DNA of 64,000 bases, from the NCBI GenBank assembly GCA_030248135.1, contig JASANC010005764.1, positions 1 through 64,000 on the forward strand, written 5' to 3'. Shown here piece by piece: positions 45,147-59,164 of this stretch (position 1 is the stretch's first letter; each line of letters begins with the position of its first letter). The notes under the pieces were generated by a model. The model ran no database searches. It was not told where the DNA came from and worked only from the letters and a program-made list of their open reading frames with translations. This DNA is from Theristus sp. LFF4_11. Taxonomy: Eukaryota > Nematoda > Chromadorea > Monhysterida > Xyalidae. The translations under genes were made by a program, and so were the position numbers.

Positions 45147-48100
45147 TTACGGCACGAATAGAAAGTCTTTTGTGTCTGCCTGCATGCGTGAACGGTTGAA
45201 TGCATAGTATGATACCTTTTGGAAGACTGGAGTTCACTTTCTATTACATCTGGTCTTGGAACGATCTTGCTGCAAACCTCTGATCCTTCAAAAAAGTATT
45301 GTAGAATAATTTAACATTGATTTTCTGTTTGAAAAAATACCATTAACACTTTCCAACATGAGAATCACGCATGTAAGTAACAGTGCAGTGAGATCGTGTC
45401 ATGGTCAGCATGGTGGATACCGTTCTGTGCGCGAAGTTTTGGGATTATTCAACTGCACTACTGATATGAGGAACGTGCATTGTATGGGGAAATGAACGCT
45501 TTGACGACACACATGCACAAACATGCGTACAATGTATCTATACATGTAATGATATGTTCGTTTGTGCCAAAAACTTGTTCAAGAGAAAAACTGGTCTTTC
45601 GGTTCGTGTGCACAAATTTCAAATGTTCAGTATGCATCTCATAGACATGTACGAACACATTTTCAAAAGAATTACGCTGAATAATTTGACAACTTGTCGG
45701 TCACACTCGGTTCATGTGTAATTGTAATGCAAACCAAATAAACGATGGAACAATTAATGCAAATATGCACCCAAAAGTTACATACACGTACATGTATGTT
45801 TAGTTAAGGGAGAAAAGTTGTGAAACTAAATTTCAAACATGCAGTTTCGACCTGACGAAACTGAACGGGGGATGTAAATCACTTTGAAAATTATCTTTTA
45901 TGTGACATGGTCTTTTTCTGAAGAGGGCGCGAAAACACACTTTATGTGTACACTAGATTTCAGTTTAAAAAAACACCTATTTGTTCAAGAATGTGTATGC
46001 ACATAAATTACGCGTATTATAATCTCACAATGCCGCGCATATATTCTTATTAACCGTGAACTGCTGCTGATTGCAGATATAACATTGTTGTATTATATTT
46101 ATTATTTAGAAATACGAAAAGTTCCTGGCACCGGGTGATGCTGGAAGCAATTGAGATTTTTTTCGCAAAGACTATCAACAAGTAGTATGTACATTGCGTG
46201 TGTGAGTTATATTATATGTATGTTGATCGTTGTTTGCAAAATGCAACAAAATACATACACACGTATACACATACACACAACCTGAATGAGTTTCAAGTTC
46301 CAGACGGAGTCCTTATGCTGCGCTAAAGGTGTTAAAAGCTAGTCAGCACAATAATGAGTGTCTGCCAAAGTCTGGATGTGCATACATACTGTACATGCAC
46401 ATACATGCAAGTCTGTGATATGCAACAAGTGGTCATAGTTTTGTTGATACGTACATATGTATTTTTTGTTTGAGAAGCCAGAATTATGTTGTCGTTTTTT
46501 TGTTTTGGACAGGATGAGATTTGTTAATTAGCCTTAAGAATGCTTGTCTAAAAAAGGCTAGAAAAGTTGCTTTTTGACTTCGAAACTGCGGCGTGGTTTC
46601 GAACAAGCTCGAGAGAGATGTGTCGCAAACTGGCAGCATTAACAACTGGGTGCGCGTTGAAACGAGTCTGGCAGAGCGACTCTGTCTGTCTGTCTGGGGT
46701 CGCTCAGTGTGTCTGTTTTTCTCTTCGTCTCCGTGTGCGCACCTTTACAGTTGCGCGTGCAATGTAAACCCCTACCGACGTGCTGCCGTCGTGGTTTTTT
46801 TGTACGCGTTTCATTTTTTTACGCTGGACACAGACGACACGGAGTATTGCGTCTTTTGTAAACTGTTTTTGGTACATAACTATTTTTTAGTGCCATCGCC
46901 GTTGCGAATCTTTAGCTGAGAACGGAGCACGGCAACGAACAAAAATAAAATGGAACTTTGAAAAAGGCAATCAGTGTATGCAGCTAGCCTGAACGACACA
47001 TAAAACTTGCAAAGAAAAATGTTAGAGCTGTATTCCACCGAAGAAGACAATGAATATAGACATAACATGAAATAGATAAGGACATTCTAACTTGGTATGC
47101 GTCTACCTGGCGAAACCGTAAACAGTGAAATTCAAGTATTATGAAGTACTTGTAACCACAGTAGTTATGAATGGTAAAAAAACCGATTTTGCATATTGCC
47201 AGAAAAAAACGGTTTTATTTCTGTTTTATTTCGAAGGCATCATATTGAAATGCGGGGGTTCGCGGTAGCGGTACGCACGCGCTTAGGCGAAACCGCAAGA
47301 AACAGTGCTTTCACTAGTTATAATACTGAAAAGACGATTCAGCGCAGAAAATCAAAGATATTGAAAAATTCTGTGGCAAAATTCAAAACTCCATGGTGTG
47401 CGTGTGTGTTGTGTGTTATTGCTTTTTTCACATGCTTGAAATTGTAACATGTATGAGCTTGCAGACATATGCACTGCTGCACATCGAAATGTGACCTTGA
47501 ACACACTTATAATGGTTGATCATAAATCATTGAGATTGAAAAGAAACAAATTTTCAATATTGACCAAACGTGTAAATACAACAAAACGCGTAATTGAAAG
47601 CGCAACATTTTTTCGTTCGAATCAACATTCTTATATATTTTCTTCGCAGCAAAATCAAAAAAAGAAAACAAAACAAAACGCCATCACATGCACGGCATGC
47701 ACGTGCTCAGGTTGACGCGCATGGGCGAGGCAATCAGCGGTTGAAGGAGACATTACAAGATGCGGTGAAAAAGCTTTTTTAAAGTTCCATTTACGGTGTA
47801 AACAATTTATGGAAACATTCAAGGTTCTGTTTGGGCGAAAACTACGCCAATGCTTTTCATGTATGTTTTCGCTAAAATGAAATAGCATGTTTCAACAACC
47901 AGAAAGTTTGAAATTTCGAAATTGTCCATTTAACATTTTTAACCAAAAACGGTCTTCCAGCTGCGTTTGGCATGGTGAAATGTTGTTTTAGATACACTTT
48001 CGATGAAATGCACATATTACTCTGCTATAGTGTAAACAGCACAGGTGGGTTGTAGATGAGAAAGCATGTTTCTGCTAAGCAGATTATTATCAGTTGTTTT

Positions 48101-50701
48101 CATAATGGATTGTTTTTCAGCACTGTTCTGGCGCATTTTTGGCGGTAAAAGGTGTCGCGTTTGACGTTATCGGTTAGACAAAGAAATGTGTTTTCAGACG
48201 TTTGATTTGAAAACCGGTTCGATTAAACGTCACCTTTCTTTTGAAACAGAAACTGTTAGCTATGCCAAACGTCTTTCAAGCAAAAAATCATAGTGCAAAG
48301 TGTAAAATCTCAAAAATACAGAGGAACAAATGTATCTCATTTGGAATGCGAACAACAAATTCAATAAATAACATTGTAGGTTTTTTCCAGACAAAAAACA
48401 TCACCCACGAATGGGAAGCAAACAAAAAGAGTCTGTCTTTTTTCCTTCCACATCTGAGGCTGTCGGAACGTGATGTATTTCAGATTCAGAATCTTAAAAA
48501 AAGGAACGCACCTAAATTAAATTTATGCAATGTCATCAATGCAAAAAGGCGACCGCACAGAAAGGATGTGAGCCATAGAAAGATTAGATTTGAAGAATAG
48601 AAAAACCAATAAAAGAGCGCCAACGCTTTTGAAATCCTGAAAAAAGCACACACAATCCACTCAGTTGCAGGAGTTTTTTGTTTCTACCATCTGGTAATGC
48701 ACGAATGTCAGTGTGACACTGTTGGCTATAAAATGTTCACTTTTAGTTTACTGGACGCACATGGAAACACGCGTGGCAAAGCGATGCAGTGAAAAAAAAC
48801 AATGACTGTCTGGCTCGGTCGCATTCATCGTTCCGAAACCGATTAGCAAAAATCTGCTAACCAAACCCCAAATGAATTCTACAAAAATAAGCTGAGAAAA
48901 ACGTTTGCTCATTTGCCGTCGAACCGTTGTTTCGATCCAGGAAGCGATCTAACCAGAAACGTCAGTTTTTGTTGCCTAAAACGGGGTGGAAATAACGGAG
49001 ATTCTCTGGCCCTTTTATGGCGAATTGCGATTTCATTTATTATTTACCTCGCCTTTCCAGTGCCCGAAAATGAAATCAATTTGAGTGAAAGCGCTCGAGA
49101 CTGATGACTCAGCGATTAGAGAATAAGCAAACGCGACGCTGTTGGCTGTCGTCACCACCACCGGATCGTCGCTGGCGATGGAGAAATAGTTGCAGTAGTA
49201 AGAGTTCTTGTAAAAGTTGTAAAAAACAGTACAAGTGTAAGAATCCAGTACGAGATGCATCAAACGTTGAAAGAATATTAAGGGAACGCTATTTTCGGCG
49301 CACACATTGTCTTCAAATAAATCAACGATATTGTTTTCACTATGTTTTTACTAGATTAAAAACAATATCAACATAGACGCCGGAAGTTAGCTTTTAATTG
49401 TACATAGATTAAATGAATGCGGTTCTGAGTTGCAGTTACGTATGTGCAACATGTCCATGATTAATTGAAATGATATTTTGTAAAAATCGGTTTGAATTCG
49501 TAAATGTTACAGAACTCAACAAGAATGCACTAATTTGTCATTCCAGGGCTGTTCATGCGTGCGTGTCAAAAACATCCAACCAGAAATACAATTAGATTGT
49601 GCTAGTGCCTAACGCCTTTAGTGTGTTTTTGAAAAATGTTCAGCTAATCACATCATTTACCACCTGGCTCGCTCGCGCATTAAAATCGTGGCCAAACTGC
49701 GTATTATCATGTTTAATACGGCTTTTTGTACGCGAATCGAAAAGCAGTTTGTATTTTTGAGCTTTTTAGTGCTGTTCTGTGACATATCACTAAACTTGAA
49801 TAAAAAACTGTCAAATAAAGAGTCGTGGGATGCAAATATGGAGATCACGAACGGATGAGCAAACAAGCGCGTACTGATTGGATGCGTGTCTTTCCGCGGG
49901 TGTTCTGCAATGGCGATAGAAGTGTCATTTTCATCAGGACAAATGGCAGATACTATTGTAAGCTGGCAGCATAATATCGGCTCTTCACAATGTTCGTTTC
50001 GGATTTTGCGCTATTTTCATCAATTTTTTTGCACTTATTGTCACAGTTTACTGCTGTTATGTGCTGCGGCATTTGATTAAAACGTTGCCAACTTGGGTGG
50101 TCTTCGCCTGCAGGGTGGCGAGTGTCAGATGGCGGCTTGCACTGATTGTGCCACTTTTTCCGGCTGTAGCTTGACCCAATTTCTAGATTTATTTGTTTTC
50201 TCAAAAACAAGAACTCTTATCTTCAACATGTCTTTCCGTAAGCAACGCGGTGAAAGTCTTTCGCAATTACACAACACTTGGCGTGCAGTTCAATAAGACA
50301 ATGAGAGTGCGTGCGAACAAAAGCTGACAAAAAAACAAGAAATCGACATAATGAACAGAGTTTTCGGAAGCTTTGTTCGCTTTGTTTTGGTTATCTTTCT
50401 ATCATAAAAAACGGAATTGAGCCAAAGCCAGGCACACAGTTTCGAACGCGCACGGTGTTCCCGCCAATAGTCGTTGTCGTAATAATGCTCATAAACAATG
50501 CCACTTTGTTTACGACCCTCATTCGTCTCTCTCTCTGTTTTTCACAGACTGATTAGCGCGAATTGCTGTTGAAATTCACCAGCTATAATGCGCAAACGTG
50601 CGCTGGATCGCTGAATGACCGTGTCGTTTTAACCATGTACAAATCGTTTTAATGACACCGCGCATTTGTCATTAAATCAGGTTGTTTTTGTCGCTCACCA
50701 G
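45147..50701. other. No gene recognised
   Basis: AT-rich single-copy sequence with CpG-richer patches near 46600-46900 and AC/GT-rich stretches near 46250-46280. The open frames (for example 48241-48600 plus) show no recognisable domains. Confidence 0.5.
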
Positions 50702-50809
50702 ACACAGCAATACAATGTACTTGTACGTAATGTGCCCGAAGCACAGAGTAAAGCGTTGCACATACTCGCTGCACATTATCAGTCGCGTCATCAGCATCAT
50801 CATCCATAA
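50702..50809 (+). CDS. Candidate terminal exon, unidentified
   Basis: After a TCGCTCACCAG acceptor a plus-strand frame of 35 codons reads TQQYNVLVRNVPEAQSKALH and on to a His-rich end and TAA. Codon use is less AT-biased than the flanks. No upstream exon or family was recognised, and an overlapping frame in the next phase is also open. Confidence 0.2.
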   Translation, partial: TQQYNVLVRNVPEAQSKALHILAAHYQSRHQHHHP

Positions 50810-53800
50810 GCAGATATACTCAGCGGAACTACGCTACCGTGTGTGGCCCGACCTGGCACCGAATGACACCGAACTACTTTCGTCGCTGCGTCGCCTGCGC
50901 TAACTGTTACTGTTCGCTCGCATGTCGCTATTAATTTTCGACGCGTTTTTTGCGTGTGTTTTTTCATCGTTCTGAGGAAAATACAGCTTTCGCGGTAGTG
51001 TCCTGATGTTTGGTGACGCGACTGAACCGCAACTGCGTTTAAAAAAAGTGGCATCGCGCTAGGAGTGCACCTGCTTTCTGCTGCCTGATATACCGCCTGA
51101 AACAATGAGCACATGTTCGTGTGTCCGCACGTCTTCTACAATGCCACTGACTGAAATTAGAACAAAAAACAAAAATAAATAAAAAACAAGATCAAGAAAA
51201 AATAAAGTTGACAGCCATCTGAATTTAATCAAGAAAATATATAGCTGTTAATAGTCATTGGTTGGGTTGAGCATACCGTATTATCAACCTTGTTGGTTTC
51301 AATAAAATTAAAAAAAATCAGTGCGTTCCGACCCTGCACAATTGCGCGGCACATAAATAAATTTGCATAGTACATACATGAGGCATAAACATGTATATGA
51401 AAAACATTTTTAATAAAACAGTAACGAATAAATAGTAAAATCATAAAAAATGCCTTTTCTACAAATACCGAAACGGGTTCTTTATTAGGTCAGTAATTTT
51501 TTTATGATCCGGGTGCATAACCGTTTCTATGTTTCGAGGTAAAACGGCGGTCCGTGTCAAAAGCTTCTGTTGTTTTTTTTTGCTATATCTGGCGTGTAAC
51601 AGCTTTTCGTGGATAAAAATATATACGATCAAAGTGTCTGAGACGCACCAGTTTTGTGCAGTAGCCGCCCCGACAGTTTTATATTCGAAATGTCCTAAAG
51701 TAGAGATGTATAACGATGAAAAACTATAAAAAAGCTGATTGGCGCCATTGCGAATGAGCTCTTCTAGAAGATTTTGGTCTAGTTGTTGCTCTGGTACATA
51801 TCTATCTTAAATATAAAAAATATAATGGCCACAAAACAAAACAGAATAAGCAGAAAACAAATCATAAAATGGCCGTCAGCAAAAACAGAAGCTGGATGAA
51901 AGACACGTGGAGCGAAAGAGCACGAGACAATTTTTATGATTTTTATGATTGCCACTGCATTGAGAGAGAAAGAGTTATTAGCCGAATTTGCTTAATATGC
52001 ACGCTCTTTGGAACATAGTTTTATGGCAGCATGCGCGCGCCCAGCGTTCTAGCACGCTTGTTTGGCGCACATATCTTACAGATGAACATTTTATTGCCAT
52101 TTAAGATTCAGAAACATACTAATTCCGTTTTGGTTTAATCTAGTGACCTACTAGGTGGATATGCATGGATATGCACAAGCAACATGTATATAATATATGC
52201 ATACCATTCTTATTAACAATAACTCGACCTTTTTCAACTGTAATGGTCTTCATTCATCTTAGACGACTCTCAGTTGTAAAAAAAGGAGCATTCTAGAACC
52301 CGTTATATTGGTTGCGTGTATGTAATGCAAAACAGCGGTCTCTTTCGGTTAATCTCATCAGAAATTCGGTTACCAACAATTGGTATATGTATACTCCGTG
52401 GAGATGAATCAGGAGGTAACGTAAACACCACATGACACTAGATAACATGATGGCAAAACGCAAAAGCGGGTACTCACTACACTGGAGTTTAATTCAAGCA
52501 ATCAGGGTGGTACAACAGAATAATCCAAGGCATGGAAACGTACAGATGGAGAACTTTAGGAAGCTGGCATGATTTGATTCCACAGAGTATTCCAAACCTA
52601 TTTTTCACTTTCACGTAACGCTTACCTTACTTGCTGTTTCTGTTACTGTATACTGTAGCATTCTTACTGTAGGCAGTCTAGACTACCCCCGCACGTCAAA
52701 CATTCCTTTAACTGACCATAACAAAATTAAACTGACTGAATGGAGATATCTAAGACTTCATATAAGACCCGTTATGCACATTAGAGGTGCAATTAGCGCG
52801 CTTTACTAGTTAATTGATGAAACCGTTAATGCGCGACTAATAAAAATGCTAAAACATTAAGAAACTTGATAATTTTGTGAAATGTTAATTGCATAGATAC
52901 ACTACAAATGTAAGTCATAATGAAAAACTGTCTAGCAGAAAAAAGCTATGTGTGGAATGGAATGTTGTTTCCGAGTATAGTCCGCATATTTCAATTAAAA
53001 TGCCATTAGCGGAAAAATCTTAGTTAAATAAATTCAAGGCTAATGACAAAACAGTTGATTTCCATTTTTTATGGCAACCATGAAGTATTATTGTTTTGCA
53101 CCAAAAAATGTGGCGTAAACTAGCGTCAGTTGATGTTGTTTGTGCATGAACTTGTATAATGCGTAAAGTACAATATATTGTATTGTATGTGTCGTAATGT
53201 ATTCTGTCCTACATATGTAGCGGACGTTTTCAACGACGAATATCGACGGTAAAAAGGTGTTCTCCGACAAATTGGTTCTTTTTGGTAACTTAAGTTGGTT
53301 AATTTTATTAATAGTTTAGTATCAACGACTATTTTTTAAGGAAAAAATAATGGGATGAGCTAATTGGGAAACCAAATTAACATAATGGAACATGCACGTC
53401 TGTTAAAGTAAAAAATATGCGCTACCTTCACAAAATATCAGCAACCATCCAGTGCAAACTGTTTTATTTAAAGAGCTTTCTGGTATTTTTTCCAGAAAAT
53501 AAACTTATTGCGCAGCCGTGAACGAAAAGACGTTGTAAAATGAAAAGACGTTGTAAAACTTTACCAGTCTGACTGTTTTTTTGATCGTATACGGAAGCGT
53601 TCTTCTGTTTGCTTTAAAGCTAAATACATTTTATGTTAGGTCACGGGATACGCGGTACCTACTTTATTTGGTGTCGACACGATTATAGCGCTTATGAACC
53701 GCATATCATTCTTAAAACGGTTTTTCCAATAGTTTCGTTTTGTATTTTACGCATTTCCGTTCTGTATCTGATAAGTTTTTTCCTTTTCGTCGCAGGGTTC

Positions 53801-56040
53801 AAGTAAGATTGTATCAAAACAGAATGCACGTGAACATCAAAAGCACAAAAACGAAGTAAACTAAATTTATGACTCGATTCACTCACAAAGTTTGCACAGT
53901 TTATTTGTTTTAAAAATAACGCTCAATATTGTTTTTTGCGAAAGTGATCGTGAAACACTGAAGCGGTAAAAAATTGAACAAGTTCTTGGTTCATCAGTTA
54001 GAAATAAACATATAAACATAAACAGGGTGATAAAAAAACGTCAATTTTTTGCCGTTTTTATCACCCTGTACATGTACATGTATGTAGCCATCACAGTACG
54101 TCTCAACAATATTTCACTAATGAAATTTCGACCGTTTTTGATTTATTTCTCAAGTGACATACATATGGCACAGGAGATCACCCTTTATGTAATACCTGTG
54201 CGGTAGGATGGAACAGTGCTACTAGTTGAAAACACGTTTAGCTGAAATTTATGCGTTCAGGAATCAGAAACTTTTCGTTATACATGTATCTGTTATTCTG
54301 TCTAAATGCTTGCGCGGGTATTTCAGGTATGTCCAAGTGCTCTGTTTACACAGTTGCAAAAATTTCAAAATCGCTTATCTTCCTGCAGACATTGGCATAG
54401 ACAAAGTAAACACACATAAACGCATTATTTCAATCAAACTGAACTTAAAAGAAGTCAACTACATTGTACGTAGGACAGTACGATATATAAACTAAATAGT
54501 TACAAATAAATATGTAAACAAAATGAAAAGCATATAATGCCAACATGTAACGTTACAACAAAGATGGACAATTGAAATACATACAGTATGTGTTTGTTCA
54601 TGCAGATGTAACTTGAATTGAGAACGCACGTCAGAGATAGAAATCTCTGCACGTAGCAGCTTCCTAAATAAAAACAAATAAATAAATTAGCCAGTCAGTG
54701 CCGGTTGACCAGGTGCATTGTAGTTTGTAGTACATCATGAAAGTGAACCGTCAAAAATGTTACTTTTTACATAAATTGTCGACACAAACTATCATTGTTT
54801 CTTTTGATTTCGAGACTCAGTGCGTTTGTACGCAGCGATAGGAAAACGTTTCTGTGCGGCTCTTCCCAGAGCGTAAACCTTTTGTGCTCAGAAACTTTCT
54901 GCAATTACGTACTTGCTCATAATTGCGTCTGTGGTTTTGTATGGCCCGAAACGGACAAGACCCACCCGTCTCACTGCCTACTGTTTCATCTTATCTTCTT
55001 ATTTACTTATTTTGACCGCACCAATTTTAGGCGCCCATACGCGATATAGTTTGTTGCAACGGCGGCTGAGCAAACAAGATAATGGACAACATGTTTGTCT
55101 GATGTTTGCGGTTTTTATAAATTTTTAATCGGCGCCGGTTCTCGCTTGTGAAGTACATATCAGTTTAATTTTGTAAAAAAGTCCTGGTGTACCAACTACC
55201 ACTAGCTTTTACATTATAAATGATCAGTCTCTGCGGAGCTAGCCTACGTGCGCTCTATTGAACTAGACACACAAAACGATGATTTTTACGTCTGTAATTT
55301 GTTTTTGGCGCTGGGCGGAGGTGAGGAAATCCTTCAAGCATACATTTGTACACAGCAAAAAAGAATGTAGACAAACGTTAAACAGTTTTCAAATGAGAAG
55401 TGCGAAAGATGAGAAATTGTGAAACAAACGTAACAAACGAAAGATACAGAAACATGTTTCTGATGGAAAATTAAACGCGGCTGAAGTCGCAAAAAAGTGA
55501 ATAACGCGAACGTACCAAATGCAGGTCAAACATTGTGCATCGCTGTTGACGAGCTCAGAAAGAAATCCGAGTAGCTAATTAGAAAATATGATACACCTCT
55601 TTTTGACGCCTCAGTGCTTTCTACGGAAACCATCTAGTGTTTTTTTTTGTTTTCACCTTTAACGTGTGTCGGTCGGCAAAACATTATTATTTTTAATAGG
55701 GATGCGGTTCCTAACTAACTAGGGCTTATCTGAAGGTACGATGTTCGCAATATTCCTCAAAGACTTTGTTTCAAAATGCGCTTATTCTCCGCTATCAATG
55801 CTACAAAAGGGCTAGAAATTCAAAACCGCTTCTGTTGTTTTGTGTGTCTGTGTGCGGAAATGCGCTGTGTGTCAAACCGAAAACGTCACAGAAAAAATCC
55901 TACATTGTGTATTAAGGTTTGGCGGCGCAGCAAATGCGAGGGCAGATGATTTGATAAAAACACGATTTATTTCTTCGGTTGCCAAGGAACTGCTGCTATA
56001 AGCTTGTTATCTGTTTGGCAGCATTATTCTTCTGATTCAG
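50810..56040. other. No gene recognised
   Basis: AT-rich sequence. It contains a short tandem duplication of GAAAAGACGTTGTAAAA at 53523-53558 and a perfect-armed hairpin at 54023-54068. No conserved coding signal was found. Confidence 0.5.
54023..54068. repeat. Short hairpin with CAGGGTGATAAAAA arms
   Basis: CAGGGTGATAAAAAAACG and its inverted partner flank a loop of about 10 bases. The CAGGGTG end resembles the termini of the Tc1/mariner-like element at 22344, so it may be a minimal TIR remnant. No clear TA duplication on the left. Confidence 0.5.
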
Positions 56041-56124
56041 ATTGTGCCAATTGAGGTGAACCGCGGCTTCGTCAATTTTCTCGATGAGCGAAAACTGGAA
56101 AAAGACACCAACGTGGTGATTTAA
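56041..56124 (+). CDS. Candidate exon, unidentified
   Basis: Following TTCTGATTCAG, 27 codons read IVPIEVNRGFVNFLDERK and on to TAA, with balanced codon choice unlike the surroundings. An in-frame TGA precedes the acceptor. The family is not recognised and no companion exon was found, so it may be a gene remnant. Confidence 0.25.
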   Translation: MVPIEVNRGFVNFLDERKLEKDTNVVI

Positions 56125-59100
56125 CAACATAGTTAGTCTCCAGGAGAAACCAGAGAGCGTAAGAAACCAGAGAGCGTATGGGGCTAGTCAGACGTCAGAC
56201 TGGCAACGCAAAGTCGCAAAGTAAGGACGATCGAAGCATATTTACATGCAACATCTACTTTCACACATGAGTGACTTGATTGCAACCTTTGGCGTTTGTG
56301 GTGCATCCGAAACGAGAAAAGCACAGCGAGATGCAACGTTGAATGGTGATCTATAAACAGAACACTGTTGCTTACTTATCTGTTACCTACCATCAAATAA
56401 CGGGCTACCTATCTCTGCTGGCTATCAGAGTTTAGTACTCGTCATATCAGACTCCCTTTCTATTAAGCACAGGATGGTTTTCATCATGAAGAACACTTTT
56501 CGACAAAAAAAAGATGAATCGACACACTCTTATCAGATAAGGTCAACAGTTCATTACTACTGTTACTGTGCCATGAATGTTTCGTTTTGTATAGTAAAAA
56601 AACAACAAAGCGTGCATCCCTTGTCGGACGTTATTTTGTTGTTGACGTTCCACATGGACCGACACCGGGGATAAGATAAAACGTATGGACCGATATATAC
56701 ATCTACATGGACAATGCACGTCTGGCTCTGACAAACCACAGAATCTACCCGTTTGAGGTTTTTTCCACGTGAGTTCTTCCTGTTTTGTCAAGTGTGTCAG
56801 TCAAGAGTCAAGTGTGTAAAAATGCATACTTGACTTCGTGACACTAACATTAGTTTACCTTGTGGCACCTTAAAAAGAATCTTTCAACGAAACAAAAAGT
56901 CATTCTGTAAAGGGTAGGGGTTTCGGTACAAAAAAGCAAGCACGTTCCATTTTCAGCCTTTTATTTTGTCGGATGATAGTCATTTACAGGAAAAGTAGTG
57001 TTGCGTGTACAACTATGGTTTACACTAGTGTATGCGCATATGTTAAGAAGAAAAAACATTTGTGAAGTAAGTGTTTTGGAGGACAATGCAATTAACTCAA
57101 GTTGCGCCATATTGCAAATATCGACGATTGACGATTCTTGCAAGCCCAAACAAACGAGACGTATCAGTGTAACATTGTAACTATGCGGGCAGTGCACAGT
57201 TTCGCAAACTTTTTTCACCGTTACGCGGCCTCCGCAGCCAATCAATGGCGATCAGCGAGTTGCGCGCGTATGATTGCTAATGAAAGATTTCGATGTTGAA
57301 ACGCCCGCAAAAAAACCACCGCACCGGTACGAGAAACGAAAGAAGCAAGGACAAATGGTAAAAATTTTAATTTAAAACGCACGTGCATCTGCATGTGTAT
57401 CGCATCACGACTATAGCGCAGACGGTGAGAAATAAACATAATGAGCAAAAAACAACATCCAAAGAGAGACAAACAAATCGCGTTTGATTGCAAAAACACG
57501 AACTCCCGTGAAATGTTTTTTCCAGCGCGTCGGCAAACGCGCGGCGACGTCTTTAGCAATAAATAATCAATTTTTTGCGTCGTTTGTTTGTCCGTTTTTT
57601 TCGCTGAGAAGATAAATGTGTTTTTGCATCGAATTGCAATCATATTTCTGTCAAGGATAGACACAATCAGAAGCGCGTGAAACGTCTGTGTAGTGTGCAC
57701 ACGCAAAGAGATGGCTGCAATGAACTTCGACCGATGGTGACAAACATGCTGGAGAACGTCACGCTGGAACCAAGCGAAAATTATAAATGGATTTCTACGT
57801 TGATTGAAACTTTTCTGTGTGTTCAGCCAATTTTAAATGTTGATGTTGAATGCCAATGTGGAAGCCAATGTTGAACATGAAATGAAACTTCTTCTATGAA
57901 GTAGTTTGCCGAAAAAAGATAGTATAACATACAAATATGTACATCGTATCATAAATTAAAAGAAACTAAAATTATTCAGGATCAGAGCATGAAACTTCTG
58001 GTGATTTTTCATACATACATGTACAGTCGTGAATTATATGCCACGCATAAATACAATATGTTGTCTTCAAGATGAGAAAATCCACGGTACGTATACGTGG
58101 CGAATGCTTACATCACATCACGCATGCGTGCAGACGGACACACCGAGCGAGTAGACGTGCGTTGTGTTCGTTGGCAGTGGATCACCTCAGAGAACACCGC
58201 GTGCGCACGCGTATCATGCATTTTTCTCAGAATTTTTGAGCAATACCAAAAAACAGCCGACTTCTTTCGTTGGCAATATTGCCAGTGCATGCCATGAGCG
58301 TGCGTGCGTGGTGTGCGCCATGCAAATCAGTAAATTTTTCACTCGCGCACGCGGCAGCGCAAACCGGTTCAGCTGACCTTGGGCGTCATTTTTGCACTGC
58401 GCCATCGGTGCGTCTGCGACTCTCTTCTCCTCGTGTGTGTGTGTGTTTTACAGTTCGAGCGCATGTGTCTTGGATCTTCGATTATTCCGTTTGTGTGTGT
58501 GTGCATTCTTGGCTCGTCGCTTGTGTTGTTGCGCCCGCCGTGTAAACTTTGGTGGATGGTGCAATTTCGCATCATATACATCGCTCGTTGCCATGTGCGG
58601 TTACCCAGACATGAAAAGTCAACAAAATAGTAGTTGCGTTCACACCTTTCACAGTGCCTTCTTCGGAGAATACGTTTTTTGGAACTAATAAAAAACCGAT
58701 CTGTTCGTTATCGCCAATGCCTCTGTGTCGAATATGGCGATAATGCAAGACGTGCAAAAAACGCGACTGAATTCGACAAATACAAAAACAGAAAAAAACA
58801 CAGTCGCCGGCGGCCATGAAGGTCGTGTGCGGCACTAAGATCGTGTGCGTTCGTATGTGAACAAATTTATGTTTGTTTGGTAAAGCTGTAGTTTTTGGTT
58901 TTCTCAAATGCAATGCAATTAGCAATTCTGAGCAGAAAAGGCTAAAGTACTTTATCATAGAGTTACTTTTAATTATATTTTCAGTCAAAAAACAGGTTCA
59001 AATTTTCAAATCTAGTCCTTTTAACGTAAAATCGACAAAACCCACAAAATACCTGATTTCGTAACACGGTAACTAAATAAAACCGAAAATTGTTTGTGCA

Positions 59101-59164
59101 AAGCAGCTGTTCAGGAGATTTTTGAGGAGGATAACCAAAAATAGGCTACTCAGTGGTATCACCA
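56125..59164. other. No gene recognised; CpG-rich stretch near 58100-58560
   Basis: AT-rich sequence with a CpG- and GT-rich patch at about 58100-58560, including (GT)n runs at 58435 and 58490. A plus-strand frame at 57711-57874 contains MLENVTLEPSENYKW and could be a fragment. Nothing can be named. The 3' UTR of the cysteine-rich gene extends into the right edge. Confidence 0.45.

Noticed and set aside
49953..50210. Minus-strand frame with GEDHPSWQRFNQMPQ
   Set aside because: Composition is reasonable but there is no clear acceptor or donor and no family; frames on the other strand look equally plausible.
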